A stretch of 35,688 bases of DNA, from positions 1-35,688 of the forward strand of contig JAUWHT010000153.1 of NCBI GenBank assembly GCA_030605745.1, in the 5' to 3' direction. Both the position numbers and the translations under genes were made by a program. Positions 9,494 through 18,280 of this stretch are shown piece after piece. Position 1 is the stretch's first letter. Each line of letters opens with the position of its first letter. This DNA comes from Pirellulales bacterium. Lineage in GTDB: Bacteria; Planctomycetota; Planctomycetia; Pirellulales; Thermoguttaceae. A model generated the notes under the pieces. The model had not been told where the DNA came from, made no database searches, and saw nothing but the letters and a program-made list of their open reading frames with translations.

Positions 9494-9600
9494 GGCCCCA
9501 GCATATTGGGGGGCATAACACGTTTTCCTTGCAACTTCCCGGCAATCCGATTACTCTATAGGTATGGTCTTGGTTTATACCACCAGTAGGAGGAGTCTTA

Positions 9601-9848
9601 TGTTACGCTATACCCTTGGAGTACGCCGGGCCTGGCGCGGGGTTTTGGTAACGACGCTTGCGCTGACGTTTACACTGGCGACCTGCCAGATTCTCGAGGC
9701 CCAGGTGGATGATTGGGATAGGGGCGGCGGCAACCGGGTGGGCGGGGTTTTCATTGATCCGACGGGCCTGCTGGTCAACGCCACTACGGACGAGCTGGGC
9801 AGGCTCAGCCGGATTCGGGCTCGGGCACTGCAAGAGATCCCCGGCTAG
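9601..9848 (+). CDS. N-terminal part of DUF1598-type protein, ends at in-frame TAG
   Basis: ggaggag RBS; signal peptide MLRYTLGVRRAWRGVLVTTLALTFTLATCQILEAQ; GGVFIDPTGLLVNATTDELGRLSRIRARALQEIPG*. Confidence 0.7.
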
Positions 9849-9866
9849 TTAAACGAGCTTGCCGAG

Positions 9867-10985
9867 ATGCGCAAGGTATCGCTCCGCCGACTGGAAGCGG
9901 CCATCGACCAGTGTGCTAAAAGCGGCAAGAACCTGCCCGACCAGATCAACTACCTCGCCGGCTTGCAGCAGATTCGCTACGTCTTCGTGTATCCGGAGCA
10001 GAAAGACATTGTATTGGTTGGTCCGGGTGAAGGCTGGAGAGTGGACAAGCGGGGAAACATTGTGGGCATCACGACCGGCCGGCCCGTGATGCTGTTGGAC
10101 GATCTGTTGGTTGCGCTGCGGAGCGCGCGCCTGGCTGCCGAAGGTGGTATCGGCTGCTCGATCGATCCGACGGCTGACGGCCTGACGCGGTTGCGGCGCC
10201 ACGTGAGCAAGCTGCGCACGATCGGTAATCCTCAGCGGACGGCAGCCGGAATCGAAGAAGTACTTGGTCGGCAGCAGATTTCCATCCACGGTGTGCCGGC
10301 GACGAGCCATTTTGCCCGCGTGTTGGTGGCCGCCGATTACCGCATGAAGCGGCTGGCGATGGGTTTTGAGCCGGCCCCGGTCCGCGGCTTGCCCAGCTTC
10401 TTGAAGATGATGCCCGCCGGCCGGCGCGGCATGGGCAACACGCTGCCCCGATGGTGGATGGAACCCAACTACGAGCCGCTGTTGTGCGACGCCCAACGGT
10501 TGGCCTGGGAGCTGCGCGAGGCGTCGGTCAAGGCGATGACCGAGGAAGACTTCCTCACCGCCGCCGGCAACCGGCAGCATACCGGCAAAGCCAGCCCGAT
10601 AGCCCAGAAGTGGGCCGATATTATGACCGAAAAATACGACGAACTGGCGGTGGCCGAGCCGATCTTCGGACAACTCCGAAACTGCATGGAACTGGCCGTC
10701 GTCGCCGCGCTGGTGGTCAAGGAGCGGCTGACCGAGAAGGCCGGCTACAGCATGCCGACCCTGTTGGACCCAGTGGAAGTCAAGGTCGGCCAGTTCCCCG
10801 CTCCCAAGCACCTCGACAGCAAGGCCAGCGTGCTGAAGAAGGGCCGCAACTGGGTGATCAGCGCGTCCGGCGGCGTGCAGATCAACTCCTGGGCCGTCGC
10901 CGACAGGATCCGGCAGAGCAACGGCACGGCGTCGGTTCGCACCGAGGCGGCCCCGGGCCAAAACGCCAACTGGTGGTGGAACTGA
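9867..10985 (+). CDS. DUF1598 domain-containing protein, C-terminal part (same frame as 9601-9848)
   Basis: MRKVSLRRLEAAIDQCAKSGKNLPDQINYLAGLQQIRYVFVYPEQKDIVLVGPGEGW, the characteristic planctomycete DUF1598 core; frame is continuous with 9601-9848 across the TAG at 9846-9848. Confidence 0.85.
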   Translation: MRKVSLRRLEAAIDQCAKSGKNLPDQINYLAGLQQIRYVFVYPEQKDIVLVGPGEGWRVDKRGNIVGITTGRPVMLLDDLLVALRSARLAAEGGIGCSIDPTADGLTRLRRHVSKLRTIGNPQRTAAGIEEVLGRQQISIHGVPATSHFARVLVAADYRMKRLAMGFEPAPVRGLPSFLKMMPAGRRGMGNTLPRWWMEPNYEPLLCDAQRLAWELREASVKAMTEEDFLTAAGNRQHTGKASPIAQKWADIMTEKYDELAVAEPIFGQLRNCMELAVVAALVVKERLTEKAGYSMPTLLDPVEVKVGQFPAPKHLDSKASVLKKGRNWVISASGGVQINSWAVADRIRQSNGTASVRTEAAPGQNANWWWN

Positions 10986-11022
10986 GGGCAACTCCACCAC
11001 CGAAAAACGCTCCTCTGGAAGC

Positions 11023-11054
11023 GGCCGGGCGATATCAGATCGCCCGGCCTTTTC
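11023..11054 (+). terminator. rho-independent terminator after DUF1598 gene
   Basis: ggccgggcgat-atcag-atcgcccggcc followed by ttttct; 11-bp perfect stem. Confidence 0.85.
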
Positions 11055-11123
11055 TGTGCGCCGACCGGTTGTGTTGACAAACCGATAGAAGTGCATATTC
11101 TATACTCTTACGAACTGGCGAAG

Positions 11124-11246
11124 CATAAAGCCGCGACCGTTGGTCGCGCCCAGCGGTTCTGAGGAAACCGCGTGATTGCTTGCTCAATCGCGACCACCGG
11201 TCGCGGCTTTATGGCTCAATCGCGACCACCGGTCGCGGCTTTATGG
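11124..11246. repeat. family B palindrome (CATAAAGCC...GGCTTTATG) with right arm duplicated in tandem (32-bp period)
   Basis: cataaagccgcgaccgttggtcgcg ... ctcaatcgcgaccaccggtcgcggctttatgg x2 (11183-11214, 11215-11246). Confidence 0.93.
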
Positions 11247-11278
11247 GTGACCCCCAACAACGCGATTTGGTCGTTAAG

Positions 11279-11308
11279 CAACGCGCCGGGCAAGCCCGGC
11301 GGCCAAAC
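11279..11308. repeat. family A right half-arm
   Basis: caacgcgccgggcaagcccggcggccaaac. Confidence 0.85.
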
Positions 11309-11329
11309 GCTTTCCTCCGGACAGGACCC

Positions 11330-12919
11330 ATGACACGTCGATTCCGCTCACGCGTCCTAATCTTTTTCATAGTTTTTTTCGGCATTTTGGCGCTGGCTGG
11401 CGGAATTGCCGTTGCAGAGGACGCAGTGCCGGACGAAACGCCCGAATCGGGCAACTGGATGCAGGCGGTTGACCACTTTTTCGGCGAGTACCTGGTCGGC
11501 CCGCTGTTTACGGTCCTGTTCTTCGACTTCTGGACGGAGCGGTGGCTGGGCGCGAGCGTGCCGTTTGTAGTGATATGGCTGTTTGCGGGCGCGATTTTTT
11601 TCACACTCCGCATGGGGTTCATCAACGTTCGCGCCTTCTGGCACGCCATCCGGGTGACCAAAGGGGACTTCGACGACCCGGAAGATACGGGCGAGGTCTC
11701 CCACTTCCAGGCCCTGGCTTCTGCGCTGTCGGCCACGATCGGACTGGGGAACATCGCCGGTGTGGCGATTGCGGTGAGTTGGGGCGGGCCGGGCGCCGTC
11801 TTCTGGCTGATCGTGGCCGGCTTCCTGGGCATGAGCACCAAGTTCGCCGAATGTACCCTCGGCCAACTCTACCGCAAGGTGGATCACGACGGCACGATCT
11901 CCGGCGGGCCGATGCACTATCTGCGCGACGGGCTGAAAGAGATTGGACTGGGACCGCTGGGGCTCGTCCTGGCCACCCTATTCGCCGTGGTCTGCATGGG
12001 CGGGTCGTTCGGCGGGGGATGCGTCTTCCAGATCGGACAATCGTCCGAAGCAATCCGGGCCGAATTGCTCCGCCATGGGATTACGTTCCTGGAAGACTGC
12101 CCGTGGATCTACGGCGCGGTTATGGCCGTCCTGGTCGGCGTGGTAATCATCGGGGGGATCCAGCGAATTGCGGCCACCGCGGAGAAAATCGTGCCCCTGA
12201 TGTGTAGCGTTTACGTGGCGGCCTCGCTTTACATCTTGGCGGTCAACTACTCGCTGGTACTGCCCGCGTTCACGTTGATTCTGAAAAGCGCATTCACGAC
12301 GGACGCCGCCTACGGCGGTTTTGTGGGCGTGATGGTGATGGGTATCCGCCGGGCCGCCTTTTCCAACGAGGCTGGGTTGGGCTCGGCAGCCATCGCACAC
12401 GCCGCCGCCAGGACCGAGGAACCGGTCAGGGAAGGAATCGTCGCCCTGCTGGGACCTTTCATCGACACGGTGGTCGTCTGCACAATGACCGGACTGGTGA
12501 TCGTCGTCACCGGGGTGTACAACCCGCTGGAGCACCCCGAGTGTGCGGACTTCATCTCCAGCGGCAAGGGTGCGCCCCTGACGGCCGAGGCCTTCCGCAG
12601 CGTAATGCCCTGGTTCCCGTGGATTCTCACCGCGGCGGTTGTACTGTTCGCCTATTCTACCTTGATCTCCTGGTCCTACTACGGCGAGCGGTGCTGGTCG
12701 CACCTGTTCGGCCGCCGCACGTCGTTGATCTACAAACTGATTTTCCTGGGCTTCGTCTTGCTCGGATCGATTGCCACGCCGGAGCACATCATCGACTTCT
12801 CCGACCTGATGATCCTCTCGATGGCCTTTCCCAATATCCTCGGCGTGGCTCTATTAAGCGGACATATCCGCCGCGCCCTTGACGACTACTGGCGGCGACT
12901 GAAGGCAGGTGAACTGTAA
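11330..12919 (+). CDS. sodium:alanine/glycine symporter (AGCS family)
   Basis: Predicted TMs; ATIGLGNIAGVAIAVSWGGPGAVFWLIVAGFLGMSTKFAECTLGQLYR; RRAAFSNEAGLGSAAIAHAAA. Confidence 0.93.
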   Translation: MTRRFRSRVLIFFIVFFGILALAGGIAVAEDAVPDETPESGNWMQAVDHFFGEYLVGPLFTVLFFDFWTERWLGASVPFVVIWLFAGAIFFTLRMGFINVRAFWHAIRVTKGDFDDPEDTGEVSHFQALASALSATIGLGNIAGVAIAVSWGGPGAVFWLIVAGFLGMSTKFAECTLGQLYRKVDHDGTISGGPMHYLRDGLKEIGLGPLGLVLATLFAVVCMGGSFGGGCVFQIGQSSEAIRAELLRHGITFLEDCPWIYGAVMAVLVGVVIIGGIQRIAATAEKIVPLMCSVYVAASLYILAVNYSLVLPAFTLILKSAFTTDAAYGGFVGVMVMGIRRAAFSNEAGLGSAAIAHAAARTEEPVREGIVALLGPFIDTVVVCTMTGLVIVVTGVYNPLEHPECADFISSGKGAPLTAEAFRSVMPWFPWILTAAVVLFAYSTLISWSYYGERCWSHLFGRRTSLIYKLIFLGFVLLGSIATPEHIIDFSDLMILSMAFPNILGVALLSGHIRRALDDYWRRLKAGEL

Positions 12920-12992
12920 CGCTGGCGTCCCGCCGGCTGTGCAGTGCCGGCGTCCCGCCGGCCCTGTTGTGCCGGCGGGACGCCGGCGTTAC
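12916..12992. repeat. family D palindrome (GTAACGC...GCGTTAC), supplies the stop codon of the AGCS gene
   Basis: gtaacgctggcgtcccgccggctgtgcagtgccggcgtcccgccggccctgttgtgccggcgggacgccggcgttac; three mini-hairpins. Confidence 0.92.
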
Positions 12993-13001
12993 AAAATAAC
13001 C

Positions 13002-13430
13002 ATGAACTGGCTAGCCAAGAAAACCATCGTCGTGCCTGTCGACTTCTCCGACGATTCGTTCGCCGCACTCGATATGGCACGGGAAATCGTGGACGACCCA
13101 ACCCACTTGCACGTGATCCACGTGCTGCCGACCCTGGAGGCAAACGACCCGGGCGTCATCTGGCAGATGATCGACGACGAGAGCCGCAGCCAACATGCCG
13201 CGGAAGCACTGGGCAAGGCACTTGCCGATCGCGGACATCGGGGGCTGGAAGTCTGCATCCGCTTCGGCGACCCCGGCCACGAGATCGCCCGGTACGCCGA
13301 GCAAGTCAACGCCGGCCTGGTAATCGTCTCCAGCCACGGCCAAAGCGCCTTGAAACACCTGCTGATCGGCTCAGTCGCCGATCGCGTGGTTCGCCTGGCC
13401 CACTGCCCGGTGCTGGTGCTGAAGCGGTAG
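13002..13430 (+). CDS. universal stress protein (UspA family)
   Basis: KKTIVVPVDFSDDSFAALDMA; GLVIVSSHGQSALKHLLIGSVADRVVRLAHCPVLVLK. Confidence 0.92.
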   Translation: MNWLAKKTIVVPVDFSDDSFAALDMAREIVDDPTHLHVIHVLPTLEANDPGVIWQMIDDESRSQHAAEALGKALADRGHRGLEVCIRFGDPGHEIARYAEQVNAGLVIVSSHGQSALKHLLIGSVADRVVRLAHCPVLVLKR

Positions 13431-14462
13431 GTTGTGTAGCGGCTGCGGGAAATGGCGTTGCACGGCGTCCATGAACTCTTCTGGAGTTGACACGCGGCTG
13501 ACGTGTATGCGGAACTCCCTCGCACCGTGGCACCCTTGGGCATATTTGCACGCGTAACGGCGCATCAGGATTGTGCCCTTCTTCGGACCGAACCGCTCGA
13601 TAATCAGCCGGTAATGATCCAGCAGTAGTTGGTGTTGCTGATGCAGGGTTGGATCGGGGGGGACCGGTCGGCCGGCCAGCGCGGCCTGGGCCTGGCGAAA
13701 CAGCCAGGGTCGGGCCAGCCCGGCGCGGCCGATCATCACTCCGTCAACCCCCCAGCGGCCAAACGCATCAACCACCGACTGCGGCGTTCTCAAATCACCG
13801 TTGCCTATAAGCGGGATGCGTTTCAGGTGTGGCTTGATCTCGGCGATCCGTTGCCAGTCGGCCAACCCGGCAAACTTCTCCGCCGCCGTGCGGCCGTGCA
13901 CCGTCACTGCCGCGCCACCAGCGACTTCCACGGCCCGGGCCACGTCCGCTGCGTTGATCGTCTGCCGTGTAAGACCCAGGCGGATTTTGGCCGTTACCGG
14001 CGTTGGGTCACAGGCGGCGACCACCCGGGCGACAATCTGGCCCACGCGGTCGGGATACCTCAGCAGGTACGAGCCGCTGCGGGCCTTCTGCGAAACATTG
14101 CGGACCGGGCAGCCAAAGTTGATGTCGATCACGCTGGCGGTGAACTCACGCGCAAGTCGCTCGGCGACGGCGGCCAACACACCCGGATCATTGTCCCAGA
14201 TCTGTACGGCCAACGGTCGCGGTTCGTCTTTGACTCCCCACAACCGTTCGGGCAAGTCGTCGCCACGAGCGCCGGTCGTCAGGAAACCGCGTGCGCTCAG
14301 CATTTCAGTGGCCGGCAGCCCAACACCACCCAGCCGACGGACAATCTGCCGATAGGCATAGTTCGTAAATCCGGCCATCGGCGCCTGTAGCAACGGCGGA
14401 TCAACCACCAACGGCCCGATCACAAGCGGCCTTGGCGACACATCGCACATCAAACCTGGCAT
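13371..14462 (-). CDS. dus: tRNA-dihydrouridine synthase
   Basis: LLQAPMAGFTNYAYRQIVRRLGG; VIDINFGCPVRNVSQKARSGSYLLRYP; VTVHGRTAAEKFAGLADW; GNGDLRTPQSVVDAFGRWGVDGVMIGRAGLARPWLF. 3' end overlaps the usp gene. Confidence 0.9.
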   Translation of the reverse strand: MPGLMCDVSPRPLVIGPLVVDPPLLQAPMAGFTNYAYRQIVRRLGGVGLPATEMLSARGFLTTGARGDDLPERLWGVKDEPRPLAVQIWDNDPGVLAAVAERLAREFTASVIDINFGCPVRNVSQKARSGSYLLRYPDRVGQIVARVVAACDPTPVTAKIRLGLTRQTINAADVARAVEVAGGAAVTVHGRTAAEKFAGLADWQRIAEIKPHLKRIPLIGNGDLRTPQSVVDAFGRWGVDGVMIGRAGLARPWLFRQAQAALAGRPVPPDPTLHQQHQLLLDHYRLIIERFGPKKGTILMRRYACKYAQGCHGAREFRIHVSRVSTPEEFMDAVQRHFPQPLHNLPLQHQHRAVGQANHAIGD

Positions 14463-14463
14463 C

Positions 14464-14551
14464 CATAAAGCCGCGACCGGCGGTCGCGCCAGCGCGCCGG
14501 CCACGACCACCACTAGAACCAAACGGCGCGACCACCGGTCGCGGCTTTATG
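14464..14551. repeat. family B palindrome, 1 nt from the predicted dus start
   Basis: cataaagccgcgaccggcggtcgcg ... gcgcgaccaccggtcgcggctttatg. Confidence 0.92.
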
Positions 14552-14626
14552 ATTGGTGCCCCACACCTCACATAAACCCCTAAATATCTGCCTTTCGCAG
14601 GAAATATCAAGGGGTGCACAGTCGCC

Positions 14627-14687
14627 GATAGCCGGGGGACAACGTCCCGCGGGCATACTCCGCGACGCGTTGCGCGGGCGGCTATTG
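14627..14687. repeat. family C palindrome, diverged arms
   Basis: gatagccgggggacaacgtcccgcgggc ... gcgacgcgttgcgcgggcggctattg. Confidence 0.85.
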
Positions 14688-14800
14688 TTGGACGTAACGA
14701 CGGGTGCCATGCTCACGCTTGTCGTGGGCAAGGCACTATGCTAAAATTAAGGTCGTGTAACGCTCCAGCCGTGGACAAATACAGGCCGCCGTGCCGGCGG

Positions 14801-14894
14801 CCGCTAAACGGTCGATTCTCATGCTTAGCAGGCCGCTAAACGGTCGATTCTCATGTTTAGCAGGTCGCTAAACGGTCGATTCTTATGTTTAGCA
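14801..14894. repeat. three tandem 32-bp hairpin units GCTAAAC-N13-GTTTAGC
   Basis: ccgctaaacggtcgattctcatgcttagcagg / ccgctaaacggtcgattctcatgtttagcagg / tcgctaaacggtcgattcttatgtttagca; flanked by ccgccgtgccggcgg and ccgccggtacggcgg. Confidence 0.93.
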
Positions 14895-14919
14895 TCCGCC
14901 GGTACGGCGGCTTGAACAC

Positions 14920-15456
14920 ATGATGAAAAGGAGTGAGAACTTGGACATATACGAAACCATTACTACGCGCAAGAGTGTTCGGGAGTTTCAGGCGAAGGAC
15001 GTACCGGAAGAGGTCGTCGCGCGGCTGCTTGAGGCAGGGCGGATGGCGCCATCGGCCAGCAATCGGCAGGAATGGCGGTTTGTCGTGGTACGCGACCTGC
15101 AAGAGCGAAAAGCACTGGGAGAGGCCGCCTGCGGCCAGACGTTTGTCAGCCAGGCGCCGGTGGTGATTGCCTGTTGCGCCGAGACCGACGACCATCGCAT
15201 GGCCTGCAAGCAGCTTTGCTATCCGATCGACGTGGCTATTGCGATCGATCACATCACGCTGTGTGCTACAGCCGAAGGGTTGGGCACCTGCTGGATCGGC
15301 GCGTTCGACGAAGACCAGGTCAAGCAAATCCTGGGCATTCCGCCGGAAATCCACGTGGTGGAATTGCTGCCGGTCGGCTACCCCGCAGATCCCTCGCCGG
15401 CAGAAAAGCACCGCCTGCCGCTTGCGAGGATCGTCAAATACGAGCGTTGGAAGTAG
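14920..15456 (+). CDS. nitroreductase family protein (start may be TTG at 14941 behind aaaaggag)
   Basis: DIYETITTRKSVREFQAKDVPEEVVARLLEAGRMAPSASNRQEWRFVVV; AEGLGTCWIGAFDEDQVKQILGIPPEI; LLPVGYPAD. Confidence 0.92.
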   Translation: MMKRSENLDIYETITTRKSVREFQAKDVPEEVVARLLEAGRMAPSASNRQEWRFVVVRDLQERKALGEAACGQTFVSQAPVVIACCAETDDHRMACKQLCYPIDVAIAIDHITLCATAEGLGTCWIGAFDEDQVKQILGIPPEIHVVELLPVGYPADPSPAEKHRLPLARIVKYERWK

Positions 15457-15491
15457 TGTTGGTCAAGGTTGGGGCCGGAGTACGCGGTCGC

Positions 15492-15554
15492 CAATAGCCG
15501 GGGGACAACGTCCCGCGGGCTTACCCCCGCGACGCGTTGCGCGGGCGGCTATTG
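15492..15554. repeat. family C palindrome, diverged arms
   Basis: caatagccgggggacaacgtcccgcgggcttacccccgcgacgcgttgcgcgggcggctattg. Confidence 0.87.
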
Positions 15555-15642
15555 TCGGATGTGCCGACCTGGTGTAGAATCCAACGAAGTAAGCTGACTT
15601 TTGCGTCATGAAAGGATCCCTAACAAGCGGAGGAACGTCACA

Positions 15643-16527
15643 ATGTTGAGGACGCAAAATGGTGTCTCGCTGGGAATCATTTTCACTGGGCTAGTGCTTG
15701 CGTCGGTAAGCTCGTGCAGCAGGCCTGCGGATTCCCGCAAACCTGCTGACCGGGAAAAGTACCTGACTATCAAGGGATCGGACACGATGGTTCACCTGGT
15801 CAGCACCTGGGCCGAGGTGTACATGGAAGCTCATCCTGAAGCGGAGATTTCCGTTACCGGCGGAGGTTCCGGCACCGGGATTGCCGCGCTGCTTAACGGC
15901 ACGACCGACATTTGCGCCGCGTCGCGGGAGATGAAGCAGAAGGAGGAGGATCTGGCGGCGCAGAAAGGGATCGAGCCGGTCGAGTTTACTGTGGCCCGGG
16001 ACGGTATTGCGGTGGTGGTGAACCCGGCCAACCCGATCGACGCGCTGACACTCGAACAGATCCGCAACATCTACATCGGTACCTACACCCGCTGGAACCA
16101 GGTCGGTGGTCCAGACGAGCCGATTGTTGTGCTGTCCAGGGAATCCAGCTCGGGCACGTATGTCTTCTTCCAGGAGCATGTTTTGGAGAAGAAGGATTAT
16201 CGGCAAGACGCCCTACTGATGCCGGCAACTTCAGCGATCATCCAATCGGTGTCGGCCGACAAGTGGGTGATCGGATACGTCGGCCTGGGATATGCGGTCG
16301 AGGCCGGCGAGAAGGTGAAGATATTGGGAGTCAAGGCCGACGATGAGGCGGCGGTCGTGATGCCATCCGAGGAGACAGTCGATTCGGGCCAGTACTCGAT
16401 TGCCCGACCTCTTTACCTATACACCGCGGGCGAGCCGCAGCGGCCGGTCAAGGATTTCATAGATTTCTGTCTGGGTGCGGAAGGGCAGAAAATCGTTCGG
16501 GAGACCGGTTACGTGGTAGTGCAATAG
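15643..16527 (+). CDS. pstS: phosphate ABC transporter substrate-binding protein PstS (lipoprotein)
   Basis: Signal with lipobox-like VSSC; KGSDTMVHLVSTWAEVYMEAHPEAEISVTGGGSGTGIAALLNGTTDICAASREM; SSSGTYVFFQEHVL. Confidence 0.93.
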   Translation: MLRTQNGVSLGIIFTGLVLASVSSCSRPADSRKPADREKYLTIKGSDTMVHLVSTWAEVYMEAHPEAEISVTGGGSGTGIAALLNGTTDICAASREMKQKEEDLAAQKGIEPVEFTVARDGIAVVVNPANPIDALTLEQIRNIYIGTYTRWNQVGGPDEPIVVLSRESSSGTYVFFQEHVLEKKDYRQDALLMPATSAIIQSVSADKWVIGYVGLGYAVEAGEKVKILGVKADDEAAVVMPSEETVDSGQYSIARPLYLYTAGEPQRPVKDFIDFCLGAEGQKIVRETGYVVVQ

Positions 16528-16529
16528 TC

Positions 16530-16558
16530 GTTTAGCCGCCGGGCTTGCCCGGCGCGTT
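16530..16558. repeat. family A left half-arm between pstS and pstC
   Basis: gtttagccgccgggcttgcccggcgcgtt. Confidence 0.9.
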
Positions 16559-16561
16559 TGC

Positions 16562-17429
16562 CGTGAACAATTACGAAAGAGCCATCCGGCTTCTCCTGCT
16601 CGGGGCGGCGTCGACCAGCATCCTGATCGTAATCCTGATTTTCGTTTTCCTGGGCAAAGAAGCGGCGCCCTTTGTCGTCAGGCCGGGAGTCGGCGAACTG
16701 TTCTCGACCCGCTGGGTGCCAGTTTCGTTTCAGAAAGAGTCGTTCGGAATCATCCCGCTGGTGACCGGCTCCCTGTTGATCACCGGCCTGGCGACACTGA
16801 TTACGATTCCTTTTGGGATCTGTTCAGCCGTCTACATTTCCGAAGTCGCCGCGGCGTGGGAACGAGAAATCCTCAAGCCGCTGATCGAGTTGTTGGCCGG
16901 AATCCCGTCGGTGGTCATCGGTTTTTTCGGCTTGGTTGTTTTGGCCCCGCTGGTCAAGGGGCTGTTCGGCTTGCCGACCGGGCTGATCGCCCTGACCGGG
17001 GCCCTGTTGTTGGCCCTGATGGCCCTTCCCACGGTGATCTCCATTTCGGAAGACGCGATCCGCAGCGTCCCGGCGTCGTATAAATCGGCTTCCTTAGCGT
17101 TGGGAGCCAGCAAGCTGCAAACCACCTGGAAGGTTACCGTGCCGGCTGCCTTGTCGGGGATCATCGCCGCCGTGATGCGGGGGATGGGCCGGGTGATCGG
17201 CGAGACGATGGCCGTGATGATGGTTACCGGCAACGCGGCCGTGATCACCGCCTCGCCCCTTTCCTCCGTACGCACCATGACCGCCACCATCGCCGCCGAA
17301 ATGGGAGAAGTCCCCTTCGGAAGCGAACACTACCAGGCACTGTTCTGCGTGGGGATCGTTCTGCTGCTGGCGACCTTCGGACTGAACATGGTCGCGCAAC
17401 GGGTATTGAAGAAGTATCGGATCGGATGA
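16562..17429 (+). CDS. pstC: phosphate ABC transporter permease PstC (likely GTG start)
   Basis: NNYERAIRLLLLGAASTSILIVILIFVFLGKEA; ELLAGIPSVVIGFFGLVVLAPL; YKSASLALGASKLQTTWKVTVPAALSGIIAAVMRGMGRVIGETMAVMMVTGN. The MPGAF N-terminus in the ORF track is repeat-derived. Confidence 0.9.
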
Positions 17430-18280
17430 TGCGCCGCAGAATGTTCGACAATGCGATCCACTGGCTGATGCGCACCATGGCGTACTTTATCGTGCTGGTA
17501 ATCGCCTACATCATCCTCGACATCGTCTGGAACGGACTCCCGGCGATCAACTGGGAGTTCCTCACCGGTTTTCCCCGGCGGAGCGGAGCCGAGGGCGGAA
17601 TCCTTCCAGCCATTGTCGGCACCCTGTGCCTGGTGCTCGGCACGATCGCCGTGGCCATGCCGCTGGGAATGGCCAGCGCGATCTACCTCTGCGAGTATGC
17701 CGGCAAGGGACGTTTCACCCGGACTGTGCGATCGGCCATCGTGACCTTGGCAGGTGTGCCGTCGATCGTGTTCGGGCTGTTTGGGCTGGGACTGTTCGTG
17801 TTGTTCTTTCACTTTGGTGCATCCATCCTGGCTGGAAGTCTCACGTTGGCCTGCATGATCCTGCCGGTGATTATTGTCTCCAGTGAGGAAGCACTTCGAG
17901 CCGTTCCGCAGTCGTTGCGAGAGGGAAGCCTTGCATTGGGAGCCACAAAATGGCAGACTATCTACAAAAATGTGCTACCGTATTCGATCCCAGGGATGTT
18001 GACCGGCGCGATCCTGGGGATCGGGCGTGCCGCCGGAGAGACCGCCCCAATCCTGCTCACGGTGGCGGCCTTCTATCTACCAAGGTTGCCCAATTCGATC
18101 TTCGACCAGGTGATGGCGTTGCCCTACCACCTCTACGTGTTGGCCACGCAACACCCGGAAGCCGACCGGGTCCGACCGATGCAATACGGGACCGCACTGG
18201 TGCTTCTGACATTGGTGCTGGGGGTGAACTTGGTAGCGATTACGCTTCGCAGCCGCTTCAGAAAGAAATATCAATGGTAG
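17426..18280 (+). CDS. pstA: phosphate ABC transporter permease PstA
   Basis: ATGA overlap with pst[67 protein letters not shown]. Confidence 0.93.
   Translation: MMRRRMFDNAIHWLMRTMAYFIVLVIAYIILDIVWNGLPAINWEFLTGFPRRSGAEGGILPAIVGTLCLVLGTIAVAMPLGMASAIYLCEYAGKGRFTRTVRSAIVTLAGVPSIVFGLFGLGLFVLFFHFGASILAGSLTLACMILPVIIVSSEEALRAVPQSLREGSLALGATKWQTIYKNVLPYSIPGMLTGAILGIGRAAGETAPILLTVAAFYLPRLPNSIFDQVMALPYHLYVLATQHPEADRVRPMQYGTALVLLTLVLGVNLVAITLRSRFRKKYQW

Noticed and set aside
9846-9848. Genome-wide amber (TAG) recoding
   Set aside because: Many genes here end normally in TAG (D-2-hydroxyacid dehydrogenase, kinase, usp, nitroreductase, pstS, pstA, rnd), so reassignment is unlikely; a local mutation, error or leaky stop is simpler.
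9849-11096. 415-aa minus-strand ORF
   Set aside because: Antisense shadow of the DUF1598 gene, which has clear family motifs.
14801-14894. CRISPR array
   Set aside because: Units are directly contiguous 32-bp hairpins with no unique spacers, only three copies, and no cas genes in the window.
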